From NCBI GenBank assembly GCA_002428455.1, contig DIWL01000029.1:8363-24547 (forward strand): DNA of 16,185 nucleotides. Direction: 5' to 3'. The DNA comes from Anaerolineaceae bacterium UBA6107. Its GTDB lineage: Bacteria; Chloroflexota; Anaerolineae; Anaerolineales; Anaerolineaceae. Shown here in pieces: positions 8,203 through 15,946 of this stretch. The notes beneath the pieces were generated by a model. That model was not told the origin of the DNA. It was given only the letters and a program-made list of their open reading frames with translations, and did not search any database. Numbering within the stretch: position 1 is the first letter of the stretch; each line of letters starts with the position of its first letter. Both the position numbers and the translations under genes were made by a program.

Positions 8203-9209
8203 CCAATCCTCCCGGATTCATACTCCGCCTGGATGGGGGCGATGATTTCCCGGATGGCGTCCACATTGAGCCAATCGGTATTGGTATTGGATGCGTACTT
8301 GAAACCGTCGTCCAGCAGTTTGCCTTTGCTTTCCCAGTCGCGACCGAACCACAGCGATTCCGCCGGCTGGACCACATACATATCCTCCAGTTCAACCGTC
8401 TGGCGGGCTTCGTCATCGGAGATCAACACCTCGTGCAGTTTTTCACCCGGGCGGATGCCAATATAAGCGATCTCAGATTCGGGGGCGACTGCGCGCGCCA
8501 GGTCTGTCACGGTCATGCTGGGGATTTTCGGGACAAAGACCTCGCCGCCGTGCATGTTCTCAACAGCCCGTATGACAAACCGTACGCCCTGTTCCAGGCT
8601 GATCCAGAAGCGGGTCATGCGTTCATCCGTAACGGTAACTTTTCCGGTTTCCCGTTGTTTCAGAAAAACTGGCACGACCGATCCGCGGCTGCCCACCACG
8701 TTGCCATAGCGCACGCACGAAAAACGCGTATTTTTTGCCCCGGCATAGGCATTGGATTGGATGAATAGTTTTTCCGCAGCGAGTTTTGTCGCGCCATACA
8801 GGTTTACCGGGTTGACCGCTTTATCCGTGCTGAGTGCAACCACCCTGCTCACCCCGGCGTCAATGGCCGCATCGATCACATTGCCGCTGCCGAGGATATT
8901 GGTCTTGATGGCTTCCATCGGGTTGTATTCACAGGCAGGCACCTGTTTGAGCGCTGCGGCGTGGATGACCACGTTGACCCCTTCGAATGCGCGCCGGCAG
9001 CGCTGCTGATCGCGGATATCGCCGATGAAATAACGTAAGGAAGGATCATTGAAGCCGGCAGCCTGCATTTCATGCTGCTTTAATTCATCACGGCTGAATA
9101 CGATCAATTTAAGCGGGTGATACTCTTTCAGCATAACCTCGATGAATTTCTTGCCGAAAGAACCGGTCCCACCGGTTACCAGGACAACACTGTTTTTCCA
9201 ATCCATCAT
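8199..9209 (-). CDS. pseB: PseB-type UDP-GlcNAc 4,6-dehydratase (5-inverting)
   Basis: A 336-residue SDR enzyme. PseB (FlaA1) converts UDP-GlcNAc to UDP-2-acetamido-2,6-dideoxy-beta-L-arabino-hex-4-ulose, the first step to pseudaminic acid. Diagnostic motifs are TGGTGSFGKKF (12-22), FSRDELKQHEM (38-48), ALKQVPACEYNPMEA (86-100) and STDKAVNPVNLYGATK (127-142), with D129, K130 and Y138 as the expected catalytic residues, then RYGNVVGSRGSVVP. The NLYGATK version of the YxxxK motif separates it from the CapE/WbjB group, which has an MGISK version. Its ATG overlaps the upstream stop (ATGATG at 9204-9209). The usual PseC aminotransferase does not follow it. A RmlD-like reductase does. Confidence 0.9.
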   Translation of the reverse strand: MMDWKNSVVLVTGGTGSFGKKFIEVMLKEYHPLKLIVFSRDELKQHEMQAAGFNDPSLRYFIGDIRDQQRCRRAFEGVNVVIHAAALKQVPACEYNPMEAIKTNILGSGNVIDAAIDAGVSRVVALSTDKAVNPVNLYGATKLAAEKLFIQSNAYAGAKNTRFSCVRYGNVVGSRGSVVPVFLKQRETGKVTVTDERMTRFWISLEQGVRFVIRAVENMHGGEVFVPKIPSMTVTDLARAVAPESEIAYIGIRPGEKLHEVLISDDEARQTVELEDMYVVQPAESLWFGRDWESKGKLLDDGFKYASNTNTDWLNVDAIREIIAPIQAEYESGRIG

Positions 9210-10711
9210 TTTATTAACCTCTTTAATCGATGCCTGATTTTACGGAGAAAATTAAGCACATCTCCATCGTAGAATTTTTTCTTGTAGCCGTGCATGCTCC
9301 ATGACGAATAATACGGAAAATCTGCCAGGTCTTTCCACAGGTATTTTATGATCTCCTGCTCAAGGGCGATATCCGGCCAGCAGCGGTAACGTTTGTGTAC
9401 CCCGAGCATGATGTCCAGGATCTTGCGGTTACCAAAAGGAGAGAACTCCTCATGCGCGAATCCAAATATGCTGTGGCTCATTGCCTGCCAGCTGCCCGCT
9501 TCGACCTCCCACGCAAACATATCCAGGATCTTGTACCCCATTTTTTCGGTGGGGATCGCTTCTTTCATCCACCTTTCCATGCACTGATAAACGAACGGAT
9601 CATCACCGAGTACTGAAGCATCTACCAGGGTGTCGACCGTGACCTCCACGGGGTAGATCCCGTCCGGCCAGAAATCACACCGCACTGCTTCAGCGATATT
9701 GCCCTTAAAGATCACCTTGTCGGCCGGGATGTGGGCGTATCTCCCGTACACCAGGTTCATCCAATCAGTTTTGTAACCTTCGGTGCTGCGCTGGTACAGC
9801 TCAATGAAGTCCGCGGGTATCTCCTCATCGCACCTGATCTGTTGGTACCTGAGTTGATTGGCTTTTGCGATCTTCTGTGCTATTACCAGGTCTTCGCTTT
9901 CTTCGTTCAGATGCCGGTAGATCATCGAGAATACATCGATCTGCTGCGCGAAATCCTTGCAGGCTGCCAGGATGACCCTGGAATCATAGCCACCGGTGAG
10001 GGTGAGGGCAACTGGAAAACGATTGAACCCGGCCTGGCAGGTGCCTTTCAACAGGTCACCAACAAGCTGTGTGCCCTTCCGCAGGGAGTAGCGTTTCAAC
10101 CTGCTCAGTGGCCAGAAGCGCACCTGGGTGTGGGTCACCAGGTCAAGGTAATGGTTTGGCACCAGGCGTTGCACACCAATGTAGGGTGAGCTGTCACCCG
10201 GCCACCAGGGCTCCAGTTTCTTTTTATACTTGGATGAATGGATGTATTGATCAGCTTCGGGGCTAATATTTAGATCCAACCGGTCAGCCAGGATGGCTGC
10301 ATGAGAGGTTAACCATGTCTTGCCTTCGCTATCGCGGTGATAGTACACCTGCTTTAAGCCACCGGCGTCATTGAAAACGATCTGGTGACCCATGCCGTAT
10401 GCAAAGAGAACGTAATGACCGCTCTTGTCATAAACCTGCTCGAACAGTTGATCCAGGCTTGCCGCCCCTTTTTCAATCTTCTGCAGCACACCCGGGTTGT
10501 CCAACACCGGGTCGGTGGGGTCCAGCAGGTAACCCAGCAGGATGAGGTGAAAATGATTTCCTGTGTGTTCAGTGATCTGCAGGTCAGGGTGCGCCGCCAG
10601 GGTATTGCCATCCGGCAGCGGAGCACGGTTCCAGGCCGGGAACAATGTCGAGTCTGGTCCGCACACAAATTGGCGTCTGAACACCAGATCAGCCTGTAAA
10701 TTATTCGCCAT
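9206..10711 (-). CDS. Asparagine synthetase-like protein lacking N-terminal Cys
   Basis: A 501-residue homologue of class B asparagine synthetase. The second half of the glutaminase-like N-terminal fold is visible (GHYVLFAYGMGHQIVFND, 98-115), and the PP-loop ATP-pyrophosphatase signature is LTLTGGYDSR (236-245). It starts MANN, so the residue-2 Cys needed for glutamine hydrolysis is absent, and no other N-terminal Cys replaces it. It may activate a carboxylate with ATP and use free ammonia or another amine, for example to amidate an acidic sugar. This is inference. The start codon overlaps the upstream gene by 11 nt and the stop overlaps PseB by 4 nt, so it belongs to the operon. A non-enzymatic or regulatory role cannot be excluded. 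Confidence 0.8.
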   Translation of the reverse strand: MANNLQADLVFRRQFVCGPDSTLFPAWNRAPLPDGNTLAAHPDLQITEHTGNHFHLILLGYLLDPTDPVLDNPGVLQKIEKGAASLDQLFEQVYDKSGHYVLFAYGMGHQIVFNDAGGLKQVYYHRDSEGKTWLTSHAAILADRLDLNISPEADQYIHSSKYKKKLEPWWPGDSSPYIGVQRLVPNHYLDLVTHTQVRFWPLSRLKRYSLRKGTQLVGDLLKGTCQAGFNRFPVALTLTGGYDSRVILAACKDFAQQIDVFSMIYRHLNEESEDLVIAQKIAKANQLRYQQIRCDEEIPADFIELYQRSTEGYKTDWMNLVYGRYAHIPADKVIFKGNIAEAVRCDFWPDGIYPVEVTVDTLVDASVLGDDPFVYQCMERWMKEAIPTEKMGYKILDMFAWEVEAGSWQAMSHSIFGFAHEEFSPFGNRKILDIMLGVHKRYRCWPDIALEQEIIKYLWKDLADFPYYSSWSMHGYKKKFYDGDVLNFLRKIRHRLKRLIK

Positions 10712-12305
10712 TACAGCTATCCTTTGCCAGATTAAAAGTTAAGGAAGCGAAGGTTTCAGCGTATTTCTTCATCCCTGTGGATCCGATCACTTCGGAAAAG
10801 GGATACTTTTCGAGATCTTCCTTGAGGTGCACCATGTGCCATGGGAACGGCACAGGATACTTGAAGAAGAACAGGTAGGTGTATTTCCATGCCAATGCTA
10901 CCTGGGTTTCATTGAGCCGGTAATCGTGAACTTTTTCCAGTAATCTGTTCAACAACTTGAAATAATCCACCCAGGTGTTCGGGTCGTGCGTGAAACCGCG
11001 GTTGCGGTAATGAGTTTTACCAGCCACAACAACCGGGATGCCGCGTAAGGCCATCTCCAGCCCCACCGTCGTTGTATAGACCAGGCCGAGGTCAGCCACA
11101 TCCATCAGATCGTAGGTGTTTACTTCGTCCAGCGGCTCGATAAGCATGATGTGCGCCGGTAATTGGGGAAGGGTCTTCTTCACCAAGTCAAGAATGCTGC
11201 CGTGTTTCACTAGAGCTTCACCGGGATGGATGCGGATGACCAGTTGTACGTCCGGTTTTTCAATAAAATACTGGATCGTGCGAATGATCCATTCCGACAT
11301 CGTTTTGGTGAAGGTATTCCGGCCAAGCGTTAGGCTGTCGCCGAGTACATTGGTAGCCAACAGCACGATCGGCTTGCCCGAAAGACCGAGTTTTTCCCTG
11401 ATGACAGCCTGTCCTTCTGCCGGTATGCGCTGCCACTTGCGTGAATATTCGCCATACGTGGTGGCATTTCTGCGTGAAGAAAGCAGCGTCTTGGTTTCCT
11501 TGAGTTCAGCAGGTGATAGATCGTACTGCGCGTAGGCATTCCATAATCGATCCGTGTTTTGCAGCATGATCTCTTCATTTTGCGCAAGCCACATCGCTCC
11601 GCGCTTGTCGCTGAACTCATACGTTGAAGTGGGTATCTTGAGATACCTGCAGACCCTGTAGGCCACGCCAAATTCAAGGATGGTGCCGTTGGGTATGATG
11701 GCGACCTCTGGTTGATTTTTGCGCAGGTAATTGTGTAGTGCCTTAGCGGTCTGTAAGTTACGGCCGTAACGGAAGAGGTAAAAGCGGTCCTCCCGGTCCA
11801 CTTCTTCGGTCTGGAATGCGTACATATAATCGTAATCTGTAACTTGTCTGACGTCCTTCACAAGCTGTTCCGGTAGTTGAGCAAATGAAGAATTATTGCG
11901 TAGCAGATTCTCAAAATGGATGACAGAAGCAGCCGGCTTCAGAACAGAAGTCGCGTACATGTTTTGCCGCCGGATATCAAATTGAGTGGAGTCCGAGTGC
12001 CAGTGACCAAAAGGATAATAAGCCACCGTCACGTTGTGACCTTGCGCGGAGAGCGCCATACCGGTCATCACCACATGTTCCAGCCAATAATGGGTAGAGG
12101 CGAACAATAACACTTTCTTGCCTGTTTTATTCTTAATCCTGCATTTTTCAGTTAACTTCACTGCTTCCGGCAAGATTTCCCGAATGTTTTTAAGAGAAAA
12201 ACTGGACGGCGATGAGTAACCGTTTTGCCTCAACAACCAGTACACCTCCGCGGTGAGGGGCAGTTCGCCGAGAACTTTCTTTAAGATTTCCTTTTTGCTC
12301 GCCAT
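10701..12305 (-). CDS. Capsule-synthesis GT-B protein (KpsC/KpsS-like fold)
   Basis: A 534-residue protein with a two-domain GT-B look. The second half has LVIRIHPGE (355-363) followed by LMDVADLGLVYTTTVG and LEMALRGIPVVVAGKTHYRNRGFT, ending near residue 439. That order (RxHP, then S/T-T-V-G-x-E, then G-x-P-V-V-V) is seen in capsule polysaccharide transferases of the KpsC/KpsS type and in CDP-glycerol transferases. It therefore likely transfers a sugar or alditol phosphate during glycan assembly. There is no signal peptide. Its ATG follows the stop of the ABC ATPase gene directly (TAAATG) with GAGGAAG upstream. It sits next to the exporter, so a terminal or linker sugar role is possible but unproven. 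Confidence 0.7.
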   Translation of the reverse strand: MASKKEILKKVLGELPLTAEVYWLLRQNGYSSPSSFSLKNIREILPEAVKLTEKCRIKNKTGKKVLLFASTHYWLEHVVMTGMALSAQGHNVTVAYYPFGHWHSDSTQFDIRRQNMYATSVLKPAASVIHFENLLRNNSSFAQLPEQLVKDVRQVTDYDYMYAFQTEEVDREDRFYLFRYGRNLQTAKALHNYLRKNQPEVAIIPNGTILEFGVAYRVCRYLKIPTSTYEFSDKRGAMWLAQNEEIMLQNTDRLWNAYAQYDLSPAELKETKTLLSSRRNATTYGEYSRKWQRIPAEGQAVIREKLGLSGKPIVLLATNVLGDSLTLGRNTFTKTMSEWIIRTIQYFIEKPDVQLVIRIHPGEALVKHGSILDLVKKTLPQLPAHIMLIEPLDEVNTYDLMDVADLGLVYTTTVGLEMALRGIPVVVAGKTHYRNRGFTHDPNTWVDYFKLLNRLLEKVHDYRLNETQVALAWKYTYLFFFKYPVPFPWHMVHLKEDLEKYPFSEVIGSTGMKKYAETFASLTFNLAKDSCNGE

Positions 12306-13568
12306 TTAGTGAACTTCCTCAATTCTCCAATCCAACCTGGGGCGCAACGGGCCTTGCCTTACTTCCACCCACTGCATACCGGGCGCACCGGTTGCATTGA
12401 CATTAAAGTTTATCGCGCGTTCATCCGCGAAATATCGCTTGACCATGTAGGAACTTGCGTTGATGCCAATCACAAACCGACCTTCATTCAGCGTGTCAGC
12501 GGGAATCGTACAGCGGCTGACATAGTGACCTGCCTTGCGTACCCCGAAAGCCTGGAACTTCTCCGGGGCATCCGTATCAAAAGAGGTGAGGACGTATTCA
12601 CCACGGGAAGTCATCAGGTAGATCCCAACCCGCAGTCCGGTGACATCAGTTGCCAGTTCGTATTCCACTTCAATCGTGACCGGTTCGACCGAAAGGAGGT
12701 TGTCTGTGGTCACGTTGGCATTATTCTTCACGCGAACCGCAACGGGTTTGAATGGGTGGGCGCTGGCCGGGATCTCGGTAGAATGATATTTTCTTTCTCC
12801 GCTGGCAGAGAAATCGTTGGTCAGGTAGTAATCCACAGCCTCTGGTGTACGCGCCCGAAGCACCATTTTTCCTTTATCAAGGATGATGCATTCATTCGTC
12901 AGGCGTTGTATGGCTGACATGTTGTGGCTCACAAAGATCACCGTGCGCCCCTCAGATGCGACATCGCTCATTTTTCCCAGGCACTTGCGTTGAAATTCCG
13001 CGTCTCCCACTGCCAGCACTTCGTCCACCACAAGGATCTCGGGCTCAAGGTGGGCTGAAACTGCGAAAGCCAGGCGCATGTACATGCCGCTTGAATAACG
13101 CTTGACCGGTGTATCGATAAAATTATCAATCTCTGAGAAGGCCACGATCTCATCAAATTTCTTCTCGATCTCTGTTTTTTTCATTCCCAGGATGGCGCCA
13201 TTGAGGAAGATATTTTCCCTACCTGTAAGTTCCGGATGAAACCCCGTGCCCACTTCGAGCAGCGAACCAACCCTGCCGTGGATCTCAGCTTCGCCTTCAG
13301 TGGGTTCCACTACACGCGACAGGATCTTCAACAATGTGCTTTTCCCTGCGCCGTTCTTGCCTATCACGCCCAGAACCTGTCCATGCTCAAGCGAAAAACT
13401 GACGTTGCGCAGTGCCCAGAACTTTTGGCTGCCAGTGGGGTTGAGCAGTGTTTTCACCGGGCTCTTCACCACTTCCACAATCTTTTCACGCAGGGTGGTG
13501 TACTGAGATTCCTTAAAAATATTGTATTGTTTGCCGATATCCTCTACGCGCAGGGCCAGGTTGCTCAT
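12306..13568 (-). CDS. wzt: Wzt-type polysaccharide ABC transporter ATPase
   Basis: A 420-residue ATPase of the polysaccharide/teichoic acid exporter family. It has Walker A GKNGAGKST (70-78), the family LLEVGTGFHPELTGREN (103-119), signature YSSGM (158-162), Walker B ILVVDE (178-183) and switch SHN (214-216). The nucleotide-binding domain ends near residue 250. Residues about 250-420 form a beta-rich extension like the Wzt C-terminal domain, which in E. coli O8/O9a binds the modified chain end and sets export specificity. The gene is 10 nt downstream of the permease stop with AGAGG before the ATG. It pairs with the Wzm-type permease to move undecaprenyl-linked glycan across the membrane. Confidence 0.93.
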   Translation of the reverse strand: MSNLALRVEDIGKQYNIFKESQYTTLREKIVEVVKSPVKTLLNPTGSQKFWALRNVSFSLEHGQVLGVIGKNGAGKSTLLKILSRVVEPTEGEAEIHGRVGSLLEVGTGFHPELTGRENIFLNGAILGMKKTEIEKKFDEIVAFSEIDNFIDTPVKRYSSGMYMRLAFAVSAHLEPEILVVDEVLAVGDAEFQRKCLGKMSDVASEGRTVIFVSHNMSAIQRLTNECIILDKGKMVLRARTPEAVDYYLTNDFSASGERKYHSTEIPASAHPFKPVAVRVKNNANVTTDNLLSVEPVTIEVEYELATDVTGLRVGIYLMTSRGEYVLTSFDTDAPEKFQAFGVRKAGHYVSRCTIPADTLNEGRFVIGINASSYMVKRYFADERAINFNVNATGAPGMQWVEVRQGPLRPRLDWRIEEVH

Positions 13569-13578
13569 GTCACATCCT

Positions 13579-14433
13579 CTATATCATGTCGGCGAATTGT
13601 TTTTCCATACGCCGGAAGTAGAACAAACCTGAAATGAGCACAAGAATGGCGATTCCTGAAGAAACCAGGATCATCGGGAGAGAAATACTTTGGGTGGTTC
13701 CCAATAACGCATAGCGGAACCCTTCTACCACGCCGGTCATCGGGTTGAGCGCGTAGAGCAAGCGCCATTTTTCCGGGATCATGCTAGCCGGGTAAACCAC
13801 CGGAGTAACGAACTTCCACAACTCGGTCACAAATGGCATCAGGTATCCTACATCGCGGTATCGAACCATTAACGCGGAGAACCAAAATCCTACTCCCAAT
13901 GCAGAGATAAGAGCGAGTAATATCAAAAGGGGCAGCCAGAGTATTGCGATCGTTGGCGTGATTTTATAGAAAAACATCATCCCGATTAAGATAATGAACG
14001 CAATGAAAAAATCAACCACGCTGGACATCACGGATGCCAGCGGTACGATCATGCGCGGAAAATAAACCTTGGAGATCATGTTCCCGCTGGATACCATCGA
14101 GCGGCTGGCGACGCTGAGCGCGGAGGAAAACAATATCCAAGGCAATAGGGCGGTATAAGAGAAAATGGGATATGGAACGCCGTCAGATGGGATTTTGGCG
14201 AGGGTGCCAAAGAAAATGGTATAAACCACCATCGACATGAAGGGGTTGATCACCGCCCACAGGATACCCAGTACGGATTGCTTGTAACGCACCTTGATAT
14301 CGCGCCAGGTGAGGAAGTAGATCAATTCGCGGTATTCCCACAGATCTTTAAGGCGCAGGCTGACCCACCCTCTGGAAGGCTTGATGTAAACCACACCGGG
14401 TTTGTTTTTTGTCTCTAGGGCGGTCGTCGTCAT
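13579..14433 (-). CDS. wzm: Wzm-type polysaccharide ABC transporter permease
   Basis: A 284-residue ABC-2 membrane protein with about six hydrophobic segments (roughly 57-77, 91-108, 138-156, 164-184, 200-217 and 254-273). The N-terminal cytoplasmic part has WRDIKVRYKQSVLGILWA, the hallmark of O-antigen/teichoic export permeases. NPMTGVVEGFRYALLG (230-245) before the last span is also conserved in the family. I choose the ATG at 14431-14433, two bases after the stop of the preceding gene. An upstream TTG at 14469 would overlap that gene by 34 nt without clear support. It forms the channel for the Wzt-type ATPase encoded next. Confidence 0.93.
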   Translation of the reverse strand: MTTTALETKNKPGVVYIKPSRGWVSLRLKDLWEYRELIYFLTWRDIKVRYKQSVLGILWAVINPFMSMVVYTIFFGTLAKIPSDGVPYPIFSYTALLPWILFSSALSVASRSMVSSGNMISKVYFPRMIVPLASVMSSVVDFFIAFIILIGMMFFYKITPTIAILWLPLLILLALISALGVGFWFSALMVRYRDVGYLMPFVTELWKFVTPVVYPASMIPEKWRLLYALNPMTGVVEGFRYALLGTTQSISLPMILVSSGIAILVLISGLFYFRRMEKQFADMI

Positions 14434-14435
14434 GG

Positions 14436-15395
14436 TCAGGATTTTTCCCCTTTGTGATCGCGGTACCAATCGATCGTGCGGCGCAAGCCTTCTTCAAAAT
14501 TCACCTGAGCTCGAAACCCGAACTCACGTTCAGCCCGTTCGACGCTCAACCGGCGGCGCGGCTGACCGTTGGGTTTGCTTGTATCCCATTTGATCTGACC
14601 GCTGAAACCAGTCAAACGGGCGATCAATTCCACCAGGTCTTTGATGCTGATCTCCATACCCGAACCCAGGTTGACTGGTTCAGAGGAGTTATATTTTTCT
14701 GATGCCAGCAGAATGCCTTCTGCAGCATCCTCCACGTACAGGAATTCACGCGTCGGAGAGCCGTCACCCCATACTTCGATCGAATCCGCACCGGATTCGA
14801 TGGCTTCGAGGCATTTGCGGATCAGCGCTGGGATCACATGGGAGCTCGCCCGATGGAAATTGTCCCGCGGACCGTAAAGGTTGACCGGCATCAGGAAGAT
14901 CGAGTTGTATCCGTATTGCTGGCGGTAAGACTGGGATTGCACCAGGAGCATCTTTTTGGCCAGCCCGTAAGGTGCATTGGTTTCCTCGGGGTAGCCGTCC
15001 CACAGGTTCTCCTCCATGAACGGGATTGGAGTGAACTTGGGATACGCGCAGATGGTGCCCAGCGCCACGAATTTTTCAACCCCACGCAGCCACGCTTCAT
15101 GCATCAACTGCACTCCCATCATCAGGTTGTTGTAAAAGAACTCTGCCGGGTGTTCGCGGTTGGCACCGATCCCACCGACCTGCGCAGCGAGGTGAATAAT
15201 GATGTCAGGTTTACTGTCATCCAGCATTTGACGGATGGAGCCAGCCTGGACAAGATCATATTTCTCAATGGTCGGAATGAATACCTCTGCCGTACCGCGT
15301 TCGTTCAGTTTTGCGGTTACAAATGAGCCGAGAAACCCGGCCCCCCCGGTGACACAGACGCGTTTGTTCTTCCAGAAGTTAAGATCAGATGCCAT
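14436..15395 (-). CDS. fcl: GDP-L-fucose synthase-like epimerase/reductase
   Basis: A 319-residue extended SDR protein close to GDP-L-fucose synthase (Fcl/WcaG), which epimerises and reduces GDP-4-keto-6-deoxy-D-mannose. Visible are TGGAGFLG (16-23), AAQVGGIGANREHP (70-83), LGTICAYP (112-119) with T114 and C116 at the Ser/Cys positions of the E. coli enzyme, YGLAK (Y143, K147), GPRDNFH, SHVIPALIRK with H186 at the catalytic His position, and WGDGSPTREFLYV. Thr for Ser at 114 is a mild departure. Its ATG follows the regulator stop directly (TAAATG). No GDP-mannose 4,6-dehydratase is in the window, so that enzyme must be elsewhere or the substrate differs. Confidence 0.88.
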   Translation of the reverse strand: MASDLNFWKNKRVCVTGGAGFLGSFVTAKLNERGTAEVFIPTIEKYDLVQAGSIRQMLDDSKPDIIIHLAAQVGGIGANREHPAEFFYNNLMMGVQLMHEAWLRGVEKFVALGTICAYPKFTPIPFMEENLWDGYPEETNAPYGLAKKMLLVQSQSYRQQYGYNSIFLMPVNLYGPRDNFHRASSHVIPALIRKCLEAIESGADSIEVWGDGSPTREFLYVEDAAEGILLASEKYNSSEPVNLGSGMEISIKDLVELIARLTGFSGQIKWDTSKPNGQPRRRLSVERAEREFGFRAQVNFEEGLRRTIDWYRDHKGEKS

Positions 15396-15872
15396 TTAAG
15401 CCTGCTCCTTCGTTGTAAGAATGACCTTAAGCCCAACCATCTTCATTTTTGGCGCTGACCCGTCCTCCACTACAGAAATGCCCTGTTCCAGGCAGGTAAG
15501 GCGGCAGATCTCGGCAACTTCATCGTTACCTTCAACACATACTTCAGAATATCCAAGGGTTTTTAGTTCATCCAGCGTCGCGATGGCGCGTAGTCGAACC
15601 AGGCGGTAGAGATTAAAGGAATTCTGTATGTAATCGACCGTCAGACGGGCTCTAAAGAGTAAACCCTCTGGTGTAATGATGTATTTCAGTTTCTTGCGTT
15701 CCAGGCGGCTGACCTTGACATAGCCTTTTTCGATCAGGCGTTTTAGATGCCAATTTACTGTGCCAACTGCAACCTCCAGCTGTGACGCCAGGGCTGCCTG
15801 CGAGGTATCGGGGTCCTGCTCAATGTGTTCAAGAATGATAAGATCCCGCTCTGCATTCGATGGATAGCTCAT
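15396..15872 (-). CDS. MarR-type EPS-associated winged-helix regulator
   Basis: A 158-residue DNA-binding protein. Residues 7-78 form a winged helix: helix-turn-helix SQAALASQLEVAVGTVNWHL (24-43), then LIEKGYVKVSRL, the wing with KKLKYIITPEG, and ARLTVDYIQ. This resembles the EPS-associated MarR group found at the head of polysaccharide operons. About 70 extra residues follow (including LGYSEVCVEGNDEVAEICRL), possibly a small Rossmann-like sensing domain. I choose the ATG at 15870-15872 because GGAG lies just before it. An in-frame ATG at 15932 has no ribosome binding site and would place the promoter inside the gene. It probably controls this operon and itself. Confidence 0.8.
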   Translation of the reverse strand: MSYPSNAERDLIILEHIEQDPDTSQAALASQLEVAVGTVNWHLKRLIEKGYVKVSRLERKKLKYIITPEGLLFRARLTVDYIQNSFNLYRLVRLRAIATLDELKTLGYSEVCVEGNDEVAEICRLTCLEQGISVVEDGSAPKMKMVGLKVILTTKEQA

Positions 15873-15883
15873 TTTGCTCCAAT

Positions 15884-15898
15884 ATTCAATTGTTGAAT
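15884..15898. promoter_or_regulatory. Candidate operator: 15-bp perfect inverted repeat
   Basis: ATTCAA, a 3-bp spacer (TTG), then TTGAAT form a perfect inverted repeat. It overlaps the end of the -10 box and the predicted start point of the operon promoter. A dimeric winged-helix repressor encoded by the first gene could bind here and block RNA polymerase. Binding is inferred only from position and symmetry. Confidence 0.5.
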
Positions 15899-15925
15899 TA
15901 TAAAACAGCTCATTCTTATGGTCAA
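15897..15925 (-). promoter_or_regulatory. Sigma70-type promoter of the glycan operon
   Basis: On the minus strand the sequence reads TTGACC (forward 15920-15925), a 17-bp spacer, then TATAAT (forward 15897-15902). This is close to the ideal -35/-10 pair with the ideal spacing. Transcription would start near 15890, giving a short leader of about 18 nt with GGAG before the regulator ATG. It is the only strong promoter I found for the minus-strand run. Confidence 0.75.
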
Positions 15926-15946
15926 GGGTCATATTTTGTTGTGGAC

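Noticed and set aside
8199..9209. CapE/WbjB role in UDP-L-FucNAc synthesis
   Set aside because: The NLYGATK and FSRDELKQHEM motifs match PseB, while CapE/WbjB proteins have an MGISK-type active site, and the CapF reductase and CapG 2-epimerase are absent.
15396..15932. Regulator starting at the upstream ATG 15930-15932
   Set aside because: No ribosome binding site precedes it, and the -35 and -10 boxes of the best promoter would fall inside the coding region.
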